Assembly (NCBI RefSeq): GCF_000177335.1
Contig: NZ_ADFP01000121.1
Location: forward strand, 1-64,000
Direction of reading: 5' to 3'
Origin: Pyramidobacter piscolens W5455
GTDB lineage: Bacteria > Synergistota > Synergistia > Synergistales > Dethiosulfovibrionaceae
Length of the DNA stretch: 64,000 nt
Shown here piece by piece: positions 32,626 to 40,587 of the stretch; within the stretch, counting starts at the first letter, position 1, and every line of letters begins with the position of its first letter. Below the pieces are notes generated by a model. It searched no databases. It was not told where the DNA came from and saw only the letters and a list, made by a program, of their open reading frames with translations. Made by a program: the position numbers and the translations under genes.

Positions 32626-33603
32626 ATGCGCACCTATATCGTCCTCACGAACTCGGACTGTAACCTGGGGTGCTCCTACTGCTGCGAGTATCGTAAATGT
32701 ACGGCGGTGTTCGACGTTGAAAATAATATCGACTATCTTTCACGGCGTCTGGAAGAGGACGCTCCGCAGGCGGGCGAAAAGGTGCTGCTGTACTGCATCG
32801 GCGGGGAATCGCTGCTCCATCCGCAAAAACTCGACGCCTTCTTTTCGCGCGTGAAAAAGCGCGTTGACCCGCGGTTTGCCATCGACACGAGATTCATGAT
32901 CCAGACCAACGGCACGTTGGTGGCGCACTCCGAGCAGTCCGCGTTTTTGGAGAAGTGGCGGGACGTCGTCCGCCTCGGCTTTTCCATCGACGGCATGAAA
33001 TACAAGCACGACCGCGACCGCTGCGGGAGTTTCGACGCCTGCATCAAGGGGCTGGAACACGCGAAGGCGCTCCTTTCGCCCGAACAGATCACGATCAAGG
33101 GCACGTTCACCGTCGAAGACATTCCCCGCTTCGCCGAAAACGTGAAGTACCTTTTGAGCCTCGGCGTGTCCAGCGTCAAGTCTAACTTCGACACCGGTGC
33201 GGTCATACCCGAATGTCTCACGCTGCTTCTGGCCGAGCAGATGTGCTCCGTCGTGGACTGGATCGCGGAAACGAAATGCCCAACGTGGTGGTCGGAGTTG
33301 AACGACCCCAGCGCGTTCGCCGATCTCGGCTGCGGCGTTGGGGACGGCAGCCGGTGCCTTGGACTGGACGGGCACGAGTACCCGTGCTTCGTTTTCGCCT
33401 CGAACAAAAACCGCCGCGCCCCCGTTTACAAGGAAGCCGACGAGTGCGCGACATGCGTTTTGAAGTGCTGCTGCGTGCCCTGCGCCGCCGCCATGGTGGC
33501 CGGAGGGCACGCCAAGCGCCCGTGGTGTGCCTATACGTGGGCGCGGACGATAACGAGAATGTACGCGAAATTGAGAAAGGTGGAAAAACCATGGCATACG
33601 TAA
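32626..33603 (+). CDS. radical SAM protein with SPASM-like C-terminal cysteine cluster
   Basis: 325 residues. It should cleave S-adenosylmethionine at a 4Fe-4S cluster to start radical chemistry on a protein or peptide. Cluster cysteines Cys12, Cys16, Cys19 form the CxxxCxxC motif in SDCNLGCSYC; the SAM-binding GGE motif is IGGESLLHP near residue 65. LGFSIDGMKYKHDRDR fits the barrel of SPASM enzymes. The C-terminus has a SPASM-type set: LGCGVGDGSRCLGLDGHEYP followed by Cys, then CATCVLKCCCVPC, able to hold extra clusters. Peptide-modifying enzymes (anSME, PqqE, sactionine synthases) share this layout. It lies in the phage fibre block, same strand, no gaps. Substrate unknown; the Cys-rich fibre tail and the next gene product are candidates. 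Confidence 0.88.
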   Translation: MRTYIVLTNSDCNLGCSYCCEYRKCTAVFDVENNIDYLSRRLEEDAPQAGEKVLLYCIGGESLLHPQKLDAFFSRVKKRVDPRFAIDTRFMIQTNGTLVAHSEQSAFLEKWRDVVRLGFSIDGMKYKHDRDRCGSFDACIKGLEHAKALLSPEQITIKGTFTVEDIPRFAENVKYLLSLGVSSVKSNFDTGAVIPECLTLLLAEQMCSVVDWIAETKCPTWWSELNDPSAFADLGCGVGDGSRCLGLDGHEYPCFVFASNKNRRAPVYKEADECATCVLKCCCVPCAAAMVAGGHAKRPWCAYTWARTITRMYAKLRKVEKPWHT

Positions 33604-34277
33604 CCTACAAGGACAGCTACGGCAACGACATCAAAGCCTACGCGCGCGTCAAGGTGGCGGGGCACGAAGTTGAAAATAACTCTAGGGAATGGCTGTTCGA
33701 CATTTTTCTTGGCATGGACGAGCTGACAGGGACAGGCGCGCCCTACCGCTGCGCTTCGGGGTATTACCCCGTCTGCGTGCGCATCAACTCCGCGGGCGAA
33801 CTCGACCTGCCCGCCGCGCGGCTGGAAGCCCTGAAAACGCAGCGCATCCAGCTGATCGAAAGCCACGCGGCGCGACAAGCGACAGAGATCGACGAGATGC
33901 TTCTGATGCTTACCCACGGTCCCGACACTTCCCCCGAAGTAACCGCCAGCGCCGTCGCGTCGCTGCGCTCGCACCTGAACGACGGCCCCCAGACGCCCGA
34001 GGAACAGGCCGCGCTCGTCAATCTGGTTGCAAACTACAACCAGCTCTCCGGCACAACCCATCCCCAGAGCTGCGGGATGAACCTCTTTATTTTCATGCTA
34101 AATCTAATCGATTTCCAACGTGCCCAGATCGCCGCCGACAAAGCGCTGCACATAGCCGCCGTGCAGGCCGCGACGACGGAAGAGGAAGTGAACGCCGTAC
34201 CTTATATCTGGACAGCCCACGACACCCCCGTCTTCGACCCCGCCGTGACGTACACTTACACGCCGCAGGAGCCGTAA
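33591..34277 (+). CDS. hypothetical protein directly after the radical SAM gene
   Basis: 228 residues; ATG 33591 after GAAAGGTGG, overlapping the radical SAM gene by 13 bp. N-terminal beta part (YVTYKDSYGNDIKAYARVKV), a Cys-containing turn (GAPYRCASGYYPVCVRIN), a helical middle (RLEALKTQRIQLIESHAARQ), and a Thr/Pro tail (PAVTYTYTPQEP). It may be a fibre chaperone, a virion protein or the radical SAM substrate. No family recognised. Confidence 0.65.
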   Translation: MAYVTYKDSYGNDIKAYARVKVAGHEVENNSREWLFDIFLGMDELTGTGAPYRCASGYYPVCVRINSAGELDLPAARLEALKTQRIQLIESHAARQATEIDEMLLMLTHGPDTSPEVTASAVASLRSHLNDGPQTPEEQAALVNLVANYNQLSGTTHPQSCGMNLFIFMLNLIDFQRAQIAADKALHIAAVQAATTEEEVNAVPYIWTAHDTPVFDPAVTYTYTPQEP

Positions 34278-34298
34278 AACAAAAGGAGTACGCAATGT

Positions 34299-34613
34299 AT
34301 GATCGAATCCGAAAAGCTTCAAGATTTGATTCCTTTTTTTGTCCTCGGTGGCTTGGGAGGAGCCGTAAGAGCGCTGAATGAGAACGAATCCTTGCGCACT
34401 GTCAGCATCCGGATTATTACCGGCTCATTCTTCGCCACCTTAGGCGGGTTATTGTCGGAAGTAACGGGCTTCCCCATGTCCGTACAATACGCATTCGCCG
34501 GTGGAATCGGCTGCTGCGCCAGCGAGATCATGCGCATGCTCCAAAAAAAGCTGCCCAAAGCCATCGGCAAGAAGATCGACAAAAAAGATGATTGCAAATA
34601 TCTTTACGAATAA
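34299..34613 (+). CDS. putative holin
   Basis: 104 residues. Three hydrophobic stretches (LIPFFVLGGLGGAVRAL, IITGSFFATLGGLLSEV, VQYAFAGGIGCCASEIMRML) and a basic C-terminus (KKLPKAIGKKIDKKDD) fit a class of phage holins. ATG 34299 lies 10 bases after AAAAGGAG; ATG 34295 opens a different frame that is not supported. It lies directly before the spanin pair, which supports a lysis role: pores that release the cytoplasmic amidase. Confidence 0.75.
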   Translation: MIESEKLQDLIPFFVLGGLGGAVRALNENESLRTVSIRIITGSFFATLGGLLSEVTGFPMSVQYAFAGGIGCCASEIMRMLQKKLPKAIGKKIDKKDDCKYLYE

Positions 34614-34878
34614 CAAGAAGGCCTGCATCGTGCTCGGTGTAGGCCTTCTCGTCTATACGCTCGTCGGTCTCTGGGCGTGGTTCTTTTACCGCCCCTCGGC
34701 ACCGGCGAAACACATCGGAGCCGTCGTCGAACAGCATAAGAGCGAGGTGAAAGAACTTGAACGAAGCGTGGCGGAAACGCGCAAAGAAACGGACGAAAAA
34801 GCGCCTCAGACTGAGCGCCTTGATATCGACGCTCTTGTTGATTGGTTTAACGACTGGCTGCTACGCCAAAGCTATTAA
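34588..34878 (+). CDS. i-spanin (Rz-like) inner-membrane protein
   Basis: 96 residues. One N-terminal membrane helix (CIVLGVGLLVYTLVGLWAWF) and then a charged helical periplasmic part (KSEVKELERSVAETRKETDE). It overlaps the holin gene at its start and the o-spanin gene by 122 bp in another frame, the classic Rz/Rz1 arrangement. With the o-spanin it would fuse inner and outer membrane at the last lysis step. Confidence 0.8.
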   Translation: MIANIFTNNKKACIVLGVGLLVYTLVGLWAWFFYRPSAPAKHIGAVVEQHKSEVKELERSVAETRKETDEKAPQTERLDIDALVDWFNDWLLRQSY

Positions 34879-35194
34879 GCTGAATGACAACGAAGCATCG
34901 TTGACTCAAGAGGATTTGAACAATGTCAGAAACGCGCTCAGAGAAGCGGAACATATCAAACGATCTCTCCAACGCGAGCGCGAAGCCTATGACCGCCTCG
35001 CAGCTTCAAGAGCTTATCTCGACGCTGAGAGAGACGCCGAAACAGCTACCCTCAGAGAACAGATCAAGGCAATGCAGAGGCAGAAGAAACAGGACGCGCT
35101 TCCGCACTTATACGCTTTCGCCGAAGGCTTCGCGTCCCGGGAACGAAACAGTGACTACCGCATCGGGCTTCGTATGGAATGGAAGCTGTTCTGA
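34757..35194 (+). CDS. o-spanin (Rz1-like) lipoprotein
   Basis: 145 residues from TTG with GAGGTGAAAG upstream. Basic N-terminus (RKRAKKRTKKRLR), hydrophobic core and lipobox LTTGC with the lipidated Cys at about residue 35, then a long coiled coil (REAEHIKRSLQREREAYDRL) and a beta-like end (SDYRIGLRMEWKLF). Longer than typical Rz1. It starts inside the i-spanin gene. The presence of an outer-membrane spanin fits a diderm host. Confidence 0.8.
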   Translation: MNEAWRKRAKKRTKKRLRLSALISTLLLIGLTTGCYAKAIKLNDNEASLTQEDLNNVRNALREAEHIKRSLQREREAYDRLAASRAYLDAERDAETATLREQIKAMQRQKKQDALPHLYAFAEGFASRERNSDYRIGLRMEWKLF

Positions 35195-35218
35195 CGAAGA
35201 CACCCCTTAAAACGCGCG

Positions 35219-35281
35219 CCAATGCCTATAACTTTGCTTCAGGCATACCCAATTGCCTTTAAAACAAGTTAGGGCCATTGG
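35219..35281. repeat. structured repeat element, copy 1 (before terminase)
   Basis: Outer stem CCAATG/CATTGG, middle stem TAACTT/AAGTTA, inner stem AGGCA/TGCCT, loop TACCCAAT. It lies between the spanin gene and the small terminase gene. Three further copies are at 44080, 44772 and 49219; inner-stem bases change in a compensating way between copies. Confidence 0.7.
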
Positions 35282-35311
35282 CATGCGAATTTCAGGCTCA
35301 CGGAGGATTTC

Positions 35312-35554
35312 ATGAGCAAAGCGACTTCGAAACAGATGGGGGACTTGCATGGCCTGACCGCCGCCGTCCTCTCCGAACAGATACAACAGATGAAACGCGG
35401 GGAAATCCCGCTTGACACCAAAGTGCTCGCCGCCGCCATCAAGTTCCTTAAAGACAACAACATTGAATGCACCGACGAGGACATGAAAAAACTCTTCGAC
35501 ATCAAAGAGCCGCTCCCTACTTTTGTCAGCGACCTTATGGACGGGGAAGCGTGA
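35312..35554 (+). CDS. terminase small subunit, T7 gp18-like
   Basis: 80 residues (T7: 89). Helical start LHGLTAAVLSEQIQQMKRGE, then PLDTKVLAAAIKFLKDNNIE, the pattern of small terminases in this group, and a final acidic part. It marks DNA for packaging with the large subunit encoded two genes on. Good ribosome-binding site (CGGAGGATTTC). Confidence 0.75.
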   Translation: MSKATSKQMGDLHGLTAAVLSEQIQQMKRGEIPLDTKVLAAAIKFLKDNNIECTDEDMKKLFDIKEPLPTFVSDLMDGEA

Positions 35555-36042
35555 TGCACAAATATTTCGCTACAATCCCCAACGAAGAGTTGAAGTATAT
35601 CTCTTCCCATATCAGCAAGGCGAACAGAGACGAGATCGCCGTCTGGCTCGACAAGCACCCGGAAGAAATGAATTCGGCCGCCGTCAGTTTAGCCCTGCGC
35701 CTTACCGCGATCGACAGTCTAACGATGTTCGTCCTGTACGACGCCAAAGACCGCCCCGGGGCGTTCGGCTGCGTCTCTCCCAGAGGGGCCATGTCCTTCG
35801 TCATCTGCGAAGGCATCGACCGCAAGACTTACGTAAGGTGGCTCAGGCACAGCCGCGAGATCGTCGATCACTGCGCCCGCCTCGCCGGAGGCGAGATCGG
35901 CTGTCTCGCCGATTCCCGCAACGAGCTCGCCAAAAAATGGTTCGCCTTTGCGGGCCTCGAACGGCATGAAGAAACGACCGTGACCAAGGCGGGGGTGACA
36001 TTCGTTTATTATGACCACAGAATACCCTTGGCAGAACAGTAA
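35554..36042 (+). CDS. GNAT-like / T7 gp13-like protein
   Basis: 162 residues; ATG overlaps the previous stop (TGATG). The middle (FVLYDAKDRPGAFGCVSPRG) and the C-terminal KKWFAFAGLERHEETTVTKA followed by a beta strand fit the acyltransferase-like fold proposed for T7 gp13 and similar small virion-assembly proteins. T7 gp13 lies before gp14; here the gene is between the terminase subunits. No catalytic role can be claimed. Confidence 0.6.
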   Translation: MHKYFATIPNEELKYISSHISKANRDEIAVWLDKHPEEMNSAAVSLALRLTAIDSLTMFVLYDAKDRPGAFGCVSPRGAMSFVICEGIDRKTYVRWLRHSREIVDHCARLAGGEIGCLADSRNELAKKWFAFAGLERHEETTVTKAGVTFVYYDHRIPLAEQ

Positions 36043-37786
36043 GCTCAAAGACTTTCGCGCGTTCCTGTACGTCGTCTGGAAGCACCTCAACCTTCCCGAA
36101 CCGACCCCGCTTCAATACGATATCGCCAACTACCTGCAAACCGGGCCGAAGCGTAAGATCATCGAAGCGTTCCGGGGCGTCGGTAAAAGCTGGATAACGT
36201 CGGCCTACGCCTTATGGCGGCTCTATTGGAACCCACAGCTCAATATTTTGGTCGTGTCAGCGTCCAAGGAACGCGCTGATTCTTTCAGCACCTTCACGTT
36301 ACGCCTCATTGATGAAATGGGCATTCTTAGCCCTCTCAAACCCGATTTCAACAAAGGACAACGCAACTCCAAGATTGCCTTCGACGTAGGCCCCGCCAGA
36401 GCCTCGCACGCGCCATCGGTAAAATCCGTAGGTATTTACGGACAGCTCACGGGAAGCCGCGCCGATGTTATTATCGCGGACGACATCGAAATATCGAATA
36501 ACTCGTATACACAGATGATGCGCGACAAACTCAGCGAAGCCGTCAAGGAATTCGACGCCATCCTCAAACCGGCCGACGACGCCGAAATCACTTACTTGGG
36601 GACGCCGCAGGTCGAGATGAGCCTGTACAACGCCTTGCGAGACCGCGGATACAGTACGCGCATCTGGCCCGCCCGCGTCCCTTCGGCGGAAAAGCGGATC
36701 GGCTACGGCGACCGTCTCGCGCCATACGTGGCCAAGATGGAGGACGTCGGGCGTACTACCGACCCAGCACGGTTCAGCGACAACGACTTGCGTGAGCGCG
36801 AAGCGTCTTACGGCCGTTCCGGATTCGCGCTGCAATTCATGCTCGATACCACATTGAGCGACGCCGAACGCTTCCCCCTGCGGCTGAACGACCTTATCAT
36901 TCTCCCGCTCGATAAGGACATGGCACCGGAAAAAGTCGTGTGGTCGAGCGGCCCGGAGCTGCTCATCAAAGATCTCGCCAGCACGGGCTTCGCCGGAGAC
37001 AGCTTTCACCGCCCCATGGGCATACAGGGCGAGTTCCGAGAGTACACCGGCTCGGTCATGTTCGTCGATCCGTCCGGAAGAGGCATGGACGAAACCGCTT
37101 ACGCCGTTGTAAAAACGCTCAACGGGCAACTTTTCCTCACCGCCTGCTGCGGGCATATCGAAGGGTACAGTTCAAGCGGCATGTCGAAACTCGTTAAGGT
37201 CGCTAAGGAAAACAAAGTCAACAAAATCCTCATCGAATCGAACTTCGGCGACGGCATGTTCGCCGAACTGTTCAAACCGTACCTGAACGACGAATACCCG
37301 TGCGCCCTCGAAGAAGTGCGCAGCACAAAGCAGAAGGAAGCGCGCATCATCGACACGCTCGAGCCCGTGCTCAACCAGCACCGCCTGATCGTAGACCGTT
37401 CCGTAATCGAGGAAGATTTCCACTCCATCGAGCGCTACCCGGAAGAACGCGCTAGGGAATACCTGCTCTTCTACCAAATGACACGCATCACGCGCGAGCG
37501 GGGGAGCCTTAACCACGACGACCGTCTTGACGCTCTCGCGGGCGCGGTCGCCTACTGGACGCAGGTCATGGGCGTCGACCGCGAAGCCAACATCAGGGAG
37601 CGCAATGAAGAAGAACTCAAAGCGACGATCGACATCATGACTGAACTCGACCGCGACGCGACGGCGTTCGACCTGTTCGTCATTTCAGGTGACGCCGTGA
37701 AAGCGCTGAAAGCAAAAGGAGGGAATGTTCGTCATTGGGTAGAACCCATGGCCGTCACATATGAAAAAAAGCGTCAAAATACGTGA
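36011..37786 (+). CDS. terminase large subunit (T7 gp19 family)
   Basis: 591 residues (T7: 586). ATPase and nuclease of the packaging motor. IIEAFRGVGKSWITSAYALW holds Walker A (GVGKS), ADVIIADDIEI is Walker B, and FVDPSGRGMDETAYAVVK opens the RNase H-like nuclease with its Asp; LNHDDRLDALAGAVAYW near the end holds further nuclease acids. Starts inside the preceding gene by 32 bp. Confidence 0.97.
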   Translation: MTTEYPWQNSKLKDFRAFLYVVWKHLNLPEPTPLQYDIANYLQTGPKRKIIEAFRGVGKSWITSAYALWRLYWNPQLNILVVSASKERADSFSTFTLRLIDEMGILSPLKPDFNKGQRNSKIAFDVGPARASHAPSVKSVGIYGQLTGSRADVIIADDIEISNNSYTQMMRDKLSEAVKEFDAILKPADDAEITYLGTPQVEMSLYNALRDRGYSTRIWPARVPSAEKRIGYGDRLAPYVAKMEDVGRTTDPARFSDNDLREREASYGRSGFALQFMLDTTLSDAERFPLRLNDLIILPLDKDMAPEKVVWSSGPELLIKDLASTGFAGDSFHRPMGIQGEFREYTGSVMFVDPSGRGMDETAYAVVKTLNGQLFLTACCGHIEGYSSSGMSKLVKVAKENKVNKILIESNFGDGMFAELFKPYLNDEYPCALEEVRSTKQKEARIIDTLEPVLNQHRLIVDRSVIEEDFHSIERYPEERAREYLLFYQMTRITRERGSLNHDDRLDALAGAVAYWTQVMGVDREANIRERNEEELKATIDIMTELDRDATAFDLFVISGDAVKALKAKGGNVRHWVEPMAVTYEKKRQNT

Positions 37787-37997
37787 TTACGAGAAAGAAT
37801 ATAGGGAATACCACGGAAAGCCCGAGCAAATCCACAAACGCAGCCTGCGCAATCAGGCGCGGCGCGTCCTCGGGCTCAAAAAAGGCGACCCAAGGGAAGC
37901 CGACCATATCCGGCCGCTCGCCCGGGGTGGTTCGAACACGCGTTCCAATCTGCGGGCCGTTTCTTTACGGACCAATCGCAAAAAATACGACAAGTGA
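37761..37997 (+). CDS. small HNH-like protein
   Basis: 78 residues; overlaps the terminase end by 26 bp. Basic N-terminus, then EADHIRPLARGGSNTRSNLR and NRKKYDK, which match the core of HNH nucleases (DHxxPLxxGGxNxxxNL). HNH proteins are common next to terminases and can be needed for packaging. No zinc cysteine pairs seen. Confidence 0.75.
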   Translation: MKKSVKIRDYEKEYREYHGKPEQIHKRSLRNQARRVLGLKKGDPREADHIRPLARGGSNTRSNLRAVSLRTNRKKYDK

Positions 37998-38008
37998 GGT
38001 GATTCAGC

Positions 38009-38629
38009 GTGTGTCTCGCAGTATCGGCCCTCTTGGGCATAGCCCAGACAGCGACGCAATTTATCGCTGAATCGCAAGCGGCCAATGCCCAGAACGAATA
38101 CGCGGCGCTCAACGCGCAGTCGGCCAACGAAGCCGCCATTCTCAAATACACGCAAGAATTGAGCCGCCAGCGTGAAGAAGCGGCGAACGCGGCGCGGCAG
38201 CGCCAGAACGCGTATCTTACCGCGCTGAACAATCAGGGCACGGCGCTGGCTTCGTCGCAGAACGAAGGCAATAGCACCAACCTCACGCTGTTGGATTTGG
38301 CGCGCCAAGGTGCAAGGGAAATGTCTCTGATCGACGAAAACCAAAAGATTCAGAAACAGCAAGGAAAAGACAACCTTTACTCCATTCAACAGGAAGCGCA
38401 GTCCCGCATCAACGGCGTCCAGCAAACGTCCGGGCCGAGCATCCTCGGTGCGGCCATTTCCGGGCTGGGAGCCGTACTCAGCGCCAAAACAGGCAACGGC
38501 AAACACCCGTACAGCACACCGATGGGGAAAAAAGGCGAGAACGCTTCGCTCAGCATCACTTCTCATGCGAAAGGGACGCCCCGTCCTACGCTGAACGCTT
38601 TCTCTTCATGGACGGACCTGTATAAATGA
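38009..38629 (+). CDS. internal virion protein, T7 gp14-like
   Basis: 206 residues (T7: 196) from GTG, six bases after GAGGTGA. N-terminal hydrophobic helix with Cys (MCLAVSALLGIAQTATQFI), a long Gln/Ala coiled coil (NEAAILKYTQELSRQREEAA) and a Gly-rich part (GAAISGLGAVLS). In T7, gp14 is ejected first and forms a pore in the outer membrane. Followed directly by the gp15 and gp16 counterparts. Confidence 0.8.
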   Translation: MCLAVSALLGIAQTATQFIAESQAANAQNEYAALNAQSANEAAILKYTQELSRQREEAANAARQRQNAYLTALNNQGTALASSQNEGNSTNLTLLDLARQGAREMSLIDENQKIQKQQGKDNLYSIQQEAQSRINGVQQTSGPSILGAAISGLGAVLSAKTGNGKHPYSTPMGKKGENASLSITSHAKGTPRPTLNAFSSWTDLYK

Positions 38630-40587
38630 CACGAATTGTAAAAGACCTCGATCAGCGCGTCGTCACCTCCGCTTCCCGGAGCGTCACCGACAGCTACGCA
38701 CGCCCTTATTACCACAACGATACGCGCTTGCAGTCCCTCGCGGGCGCGCTCGGCCGGTTCCTGCCCGCCTTCGTCGATTACGACCGTCAAAAGAAAGACG
38801 AGCAATACCGCAAAGAAGTGGCCGAAGGCTGGGCCTTGGCACAGAAGTACTCCGGCCGCGGCTACTCCGTCGAGGAGTTCCGTAGCATCGTCGAGAACGA
38901 CGGAGCCGAGAAGTTCCGCCGTCTCACCAAAGCGCGCGAACACGGCGTCAACCAATTCCAAATGATGGAAATGACCGGCAGTCTCGCCGCCGACATGGAC
39001 GACTGGTTCAAACACAAAACGTTCGTCGACCAGAACGGCAACGAGCTTCCAATCGCGGACGTGCAGGACCCAGCGGTTTTCGACCGCCTTTTCAACCAAG
39101 AAGTCTCCCGTAGAGTGCAGGAAAAGACGGGCGGCCAATACGACGCCCGCCTGTTTCAGGAGTACTTCACGCCGAGACTCGCCAGCATCCACAACCAAGT
39201 CACGCAGCAGTTCCTCCAAAAAAGGGCTTCGGCGCTTCTTTTCGAAACGCAGCAGAAATTTACCGAAGCCATGAACGCCGTGCTCGAACCGAACATGAAC
39301 AGCAAAGCGTTTTACGGCAGCCCTTCTCAATGGATCAAAGACAATTCGCCAGTTTTGAACCACGCCCTCGACGTGTTCGCCTCGCAATCGAGCCGCGAAG
39401 AAGCGGCGGCCATGGGCGCGGCTTACCTCATCAGCCATTTCCACGAGGGCATGAGCGATCAGGCTAAAGAAACGTGGCGGTCATTTTACAAGAGCATCCC
39501 TTTGCTCCGGAACGACCCTCGGAACGTTGAAAAAATCGAAGACGCCCTCAATACGGCTAATTGGCAATGGAACCAAAAGCAGGAACGTTTGCGGTCAGAA
39601 GCACGCTACAACCAGCTGCAAGCGCAGAAGGCGCAAGAAGACGCCGTCCTCAAGGCCTTCTGGGAGAAAAACTTCAACCTCAATACCGAAGAAGGACGGC
39701 AAGGAGCCCTAGGCTTCATGCAGGCTTTTCCGAAACAAGCAGGGGCACTCAGCGCCGCTTTGCACACGCAGGCGTACATCTCACAAGCCAAACGGGAAGG
39801 GATCGCTTCTACAGGCAAAGCGGGCCTGCTAAGTGACGCCGAAACGGCCGATTTGCTGAGAACAGGGCAGATCACCGCCGAAGACAAAGAACTGTACGAT
39901 CTCGCCCGCAACACGCTCAACGCCAAGATCGATGCAGAGATCGACAAGAACCCGAACTACCGAGGTTACCTCGGTGATCAGTACTTCGAAGTACAGGCCA
40001 ACGGACAGATCAAACGCCTGTCGGCTGGTGAGGCGTACGTCGCCTCGTGCGTCAAGAACGGCGTCAAAGAGCATATCGCCAAAGAGATAGAAAAAACAGG
40101 CGTCAGGCAGCTGGCTCTCGACCCGGAAAAGAGGCGTGCCGTTATCGACCGCGCCATCATCGATTTTGTCCAGCATCGCCCCATCAACGCCGTCGTCGAC
40201 GAAGAGATGAAGAAAGAGGGGTTCAAGTACCCTGTCGCCGACGCGCAGCGCTTATTCCGAGCGTCGGGCCTCGTCGCTACGTCGTGCGAACCGTTGAACG
40301 CCGTCGTGAGGGAAGTGGCCCTGGAAATCAAAAATAACCCGAACAGCGTGTTCGTAACTTACCCAGTCGCACTCGATCGCGGCTGCCTCCGGGAAACCGC
40401 GGGCGCCATCGACACGATCAACGAGTTCCTTCGGGAAAACGAATACTACATTGGCGATCAACGTGCGTGGAGTGTGGCAGACGTTTACGATCTCGTTCGC
40501 AACGCGAACCTGAGCCGTGCATTAGGAGAACAGAAGACCAATGTCAATAGAAACAGCGCAGAATCAAAACCAAATACTACAGAGTAA
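38626..40587 (+). CDS. internal virion protein, T7 gp15-like
   Basis: 653 residues (T7: 747). Almost entirely helical with polar repeats; no membrane segment. LQSLAGALGRFLPAFVDYDR near the N-terminus and the ATGA coupling to gp14 support the call, as does the size and place before the 1166-residue gp16-like gene. In T7 it builds the periplasmic tube with gp16. Confidence 0.8.
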   Translation: MTRIVKDLDQRVVTSASRSVTDSYARPYYHNDTRLQSLAGALGRFLPAFVDYDRQKKDEQYRKEVAEGWALAQKYSGRGYSVEEFRSIVENDGAEKFRRLTKAREHGVNQFQMMEMTGSLAADMDDWFKHKTFVDQNGNELPIADVQDPAVFDRLFNQEVSRRVQEKTGGQYDARLFQEYFTPRLASIHNQVTQQFLQKRASALLFETQQKFTEAMNAVLEPNMNSKAFYGSPSQWIKDNSPVLNHALDVFASQSSREEAAAMGAAYLISHFHEGMSDQAKETWRSFYKSIPLLRNDPRNVEKIEDALNTANWQWNQKQERLRSEARYNQLQAQKAQEDAVLKAFWEKNFNLNTEEGRQGALGFMQAFPKQAGALSAALHTQAYISQAKREGIASTGKAGLLSDAETADLLRTGQITAEDKELYDLARNTLNAKIDAEIDKNPNYRGYLGDQYFEVQANGQIKRLSAGEAYVASCVKNGVKEHIAKEIEKTGVRQLALDPEKRRAVIDRAIIDFVQHRPINAVVDEEMKKEGFKYPVADAQRLFRASGLVATSCEPLNAVVREVALEIKNNPNSVFVTYPVALDRGCLRETAGAIDTINEFLRENEYYIGDQRAWSVADVYDLVRNANLSRALGEQKTNVNRNSAESKPNTTE

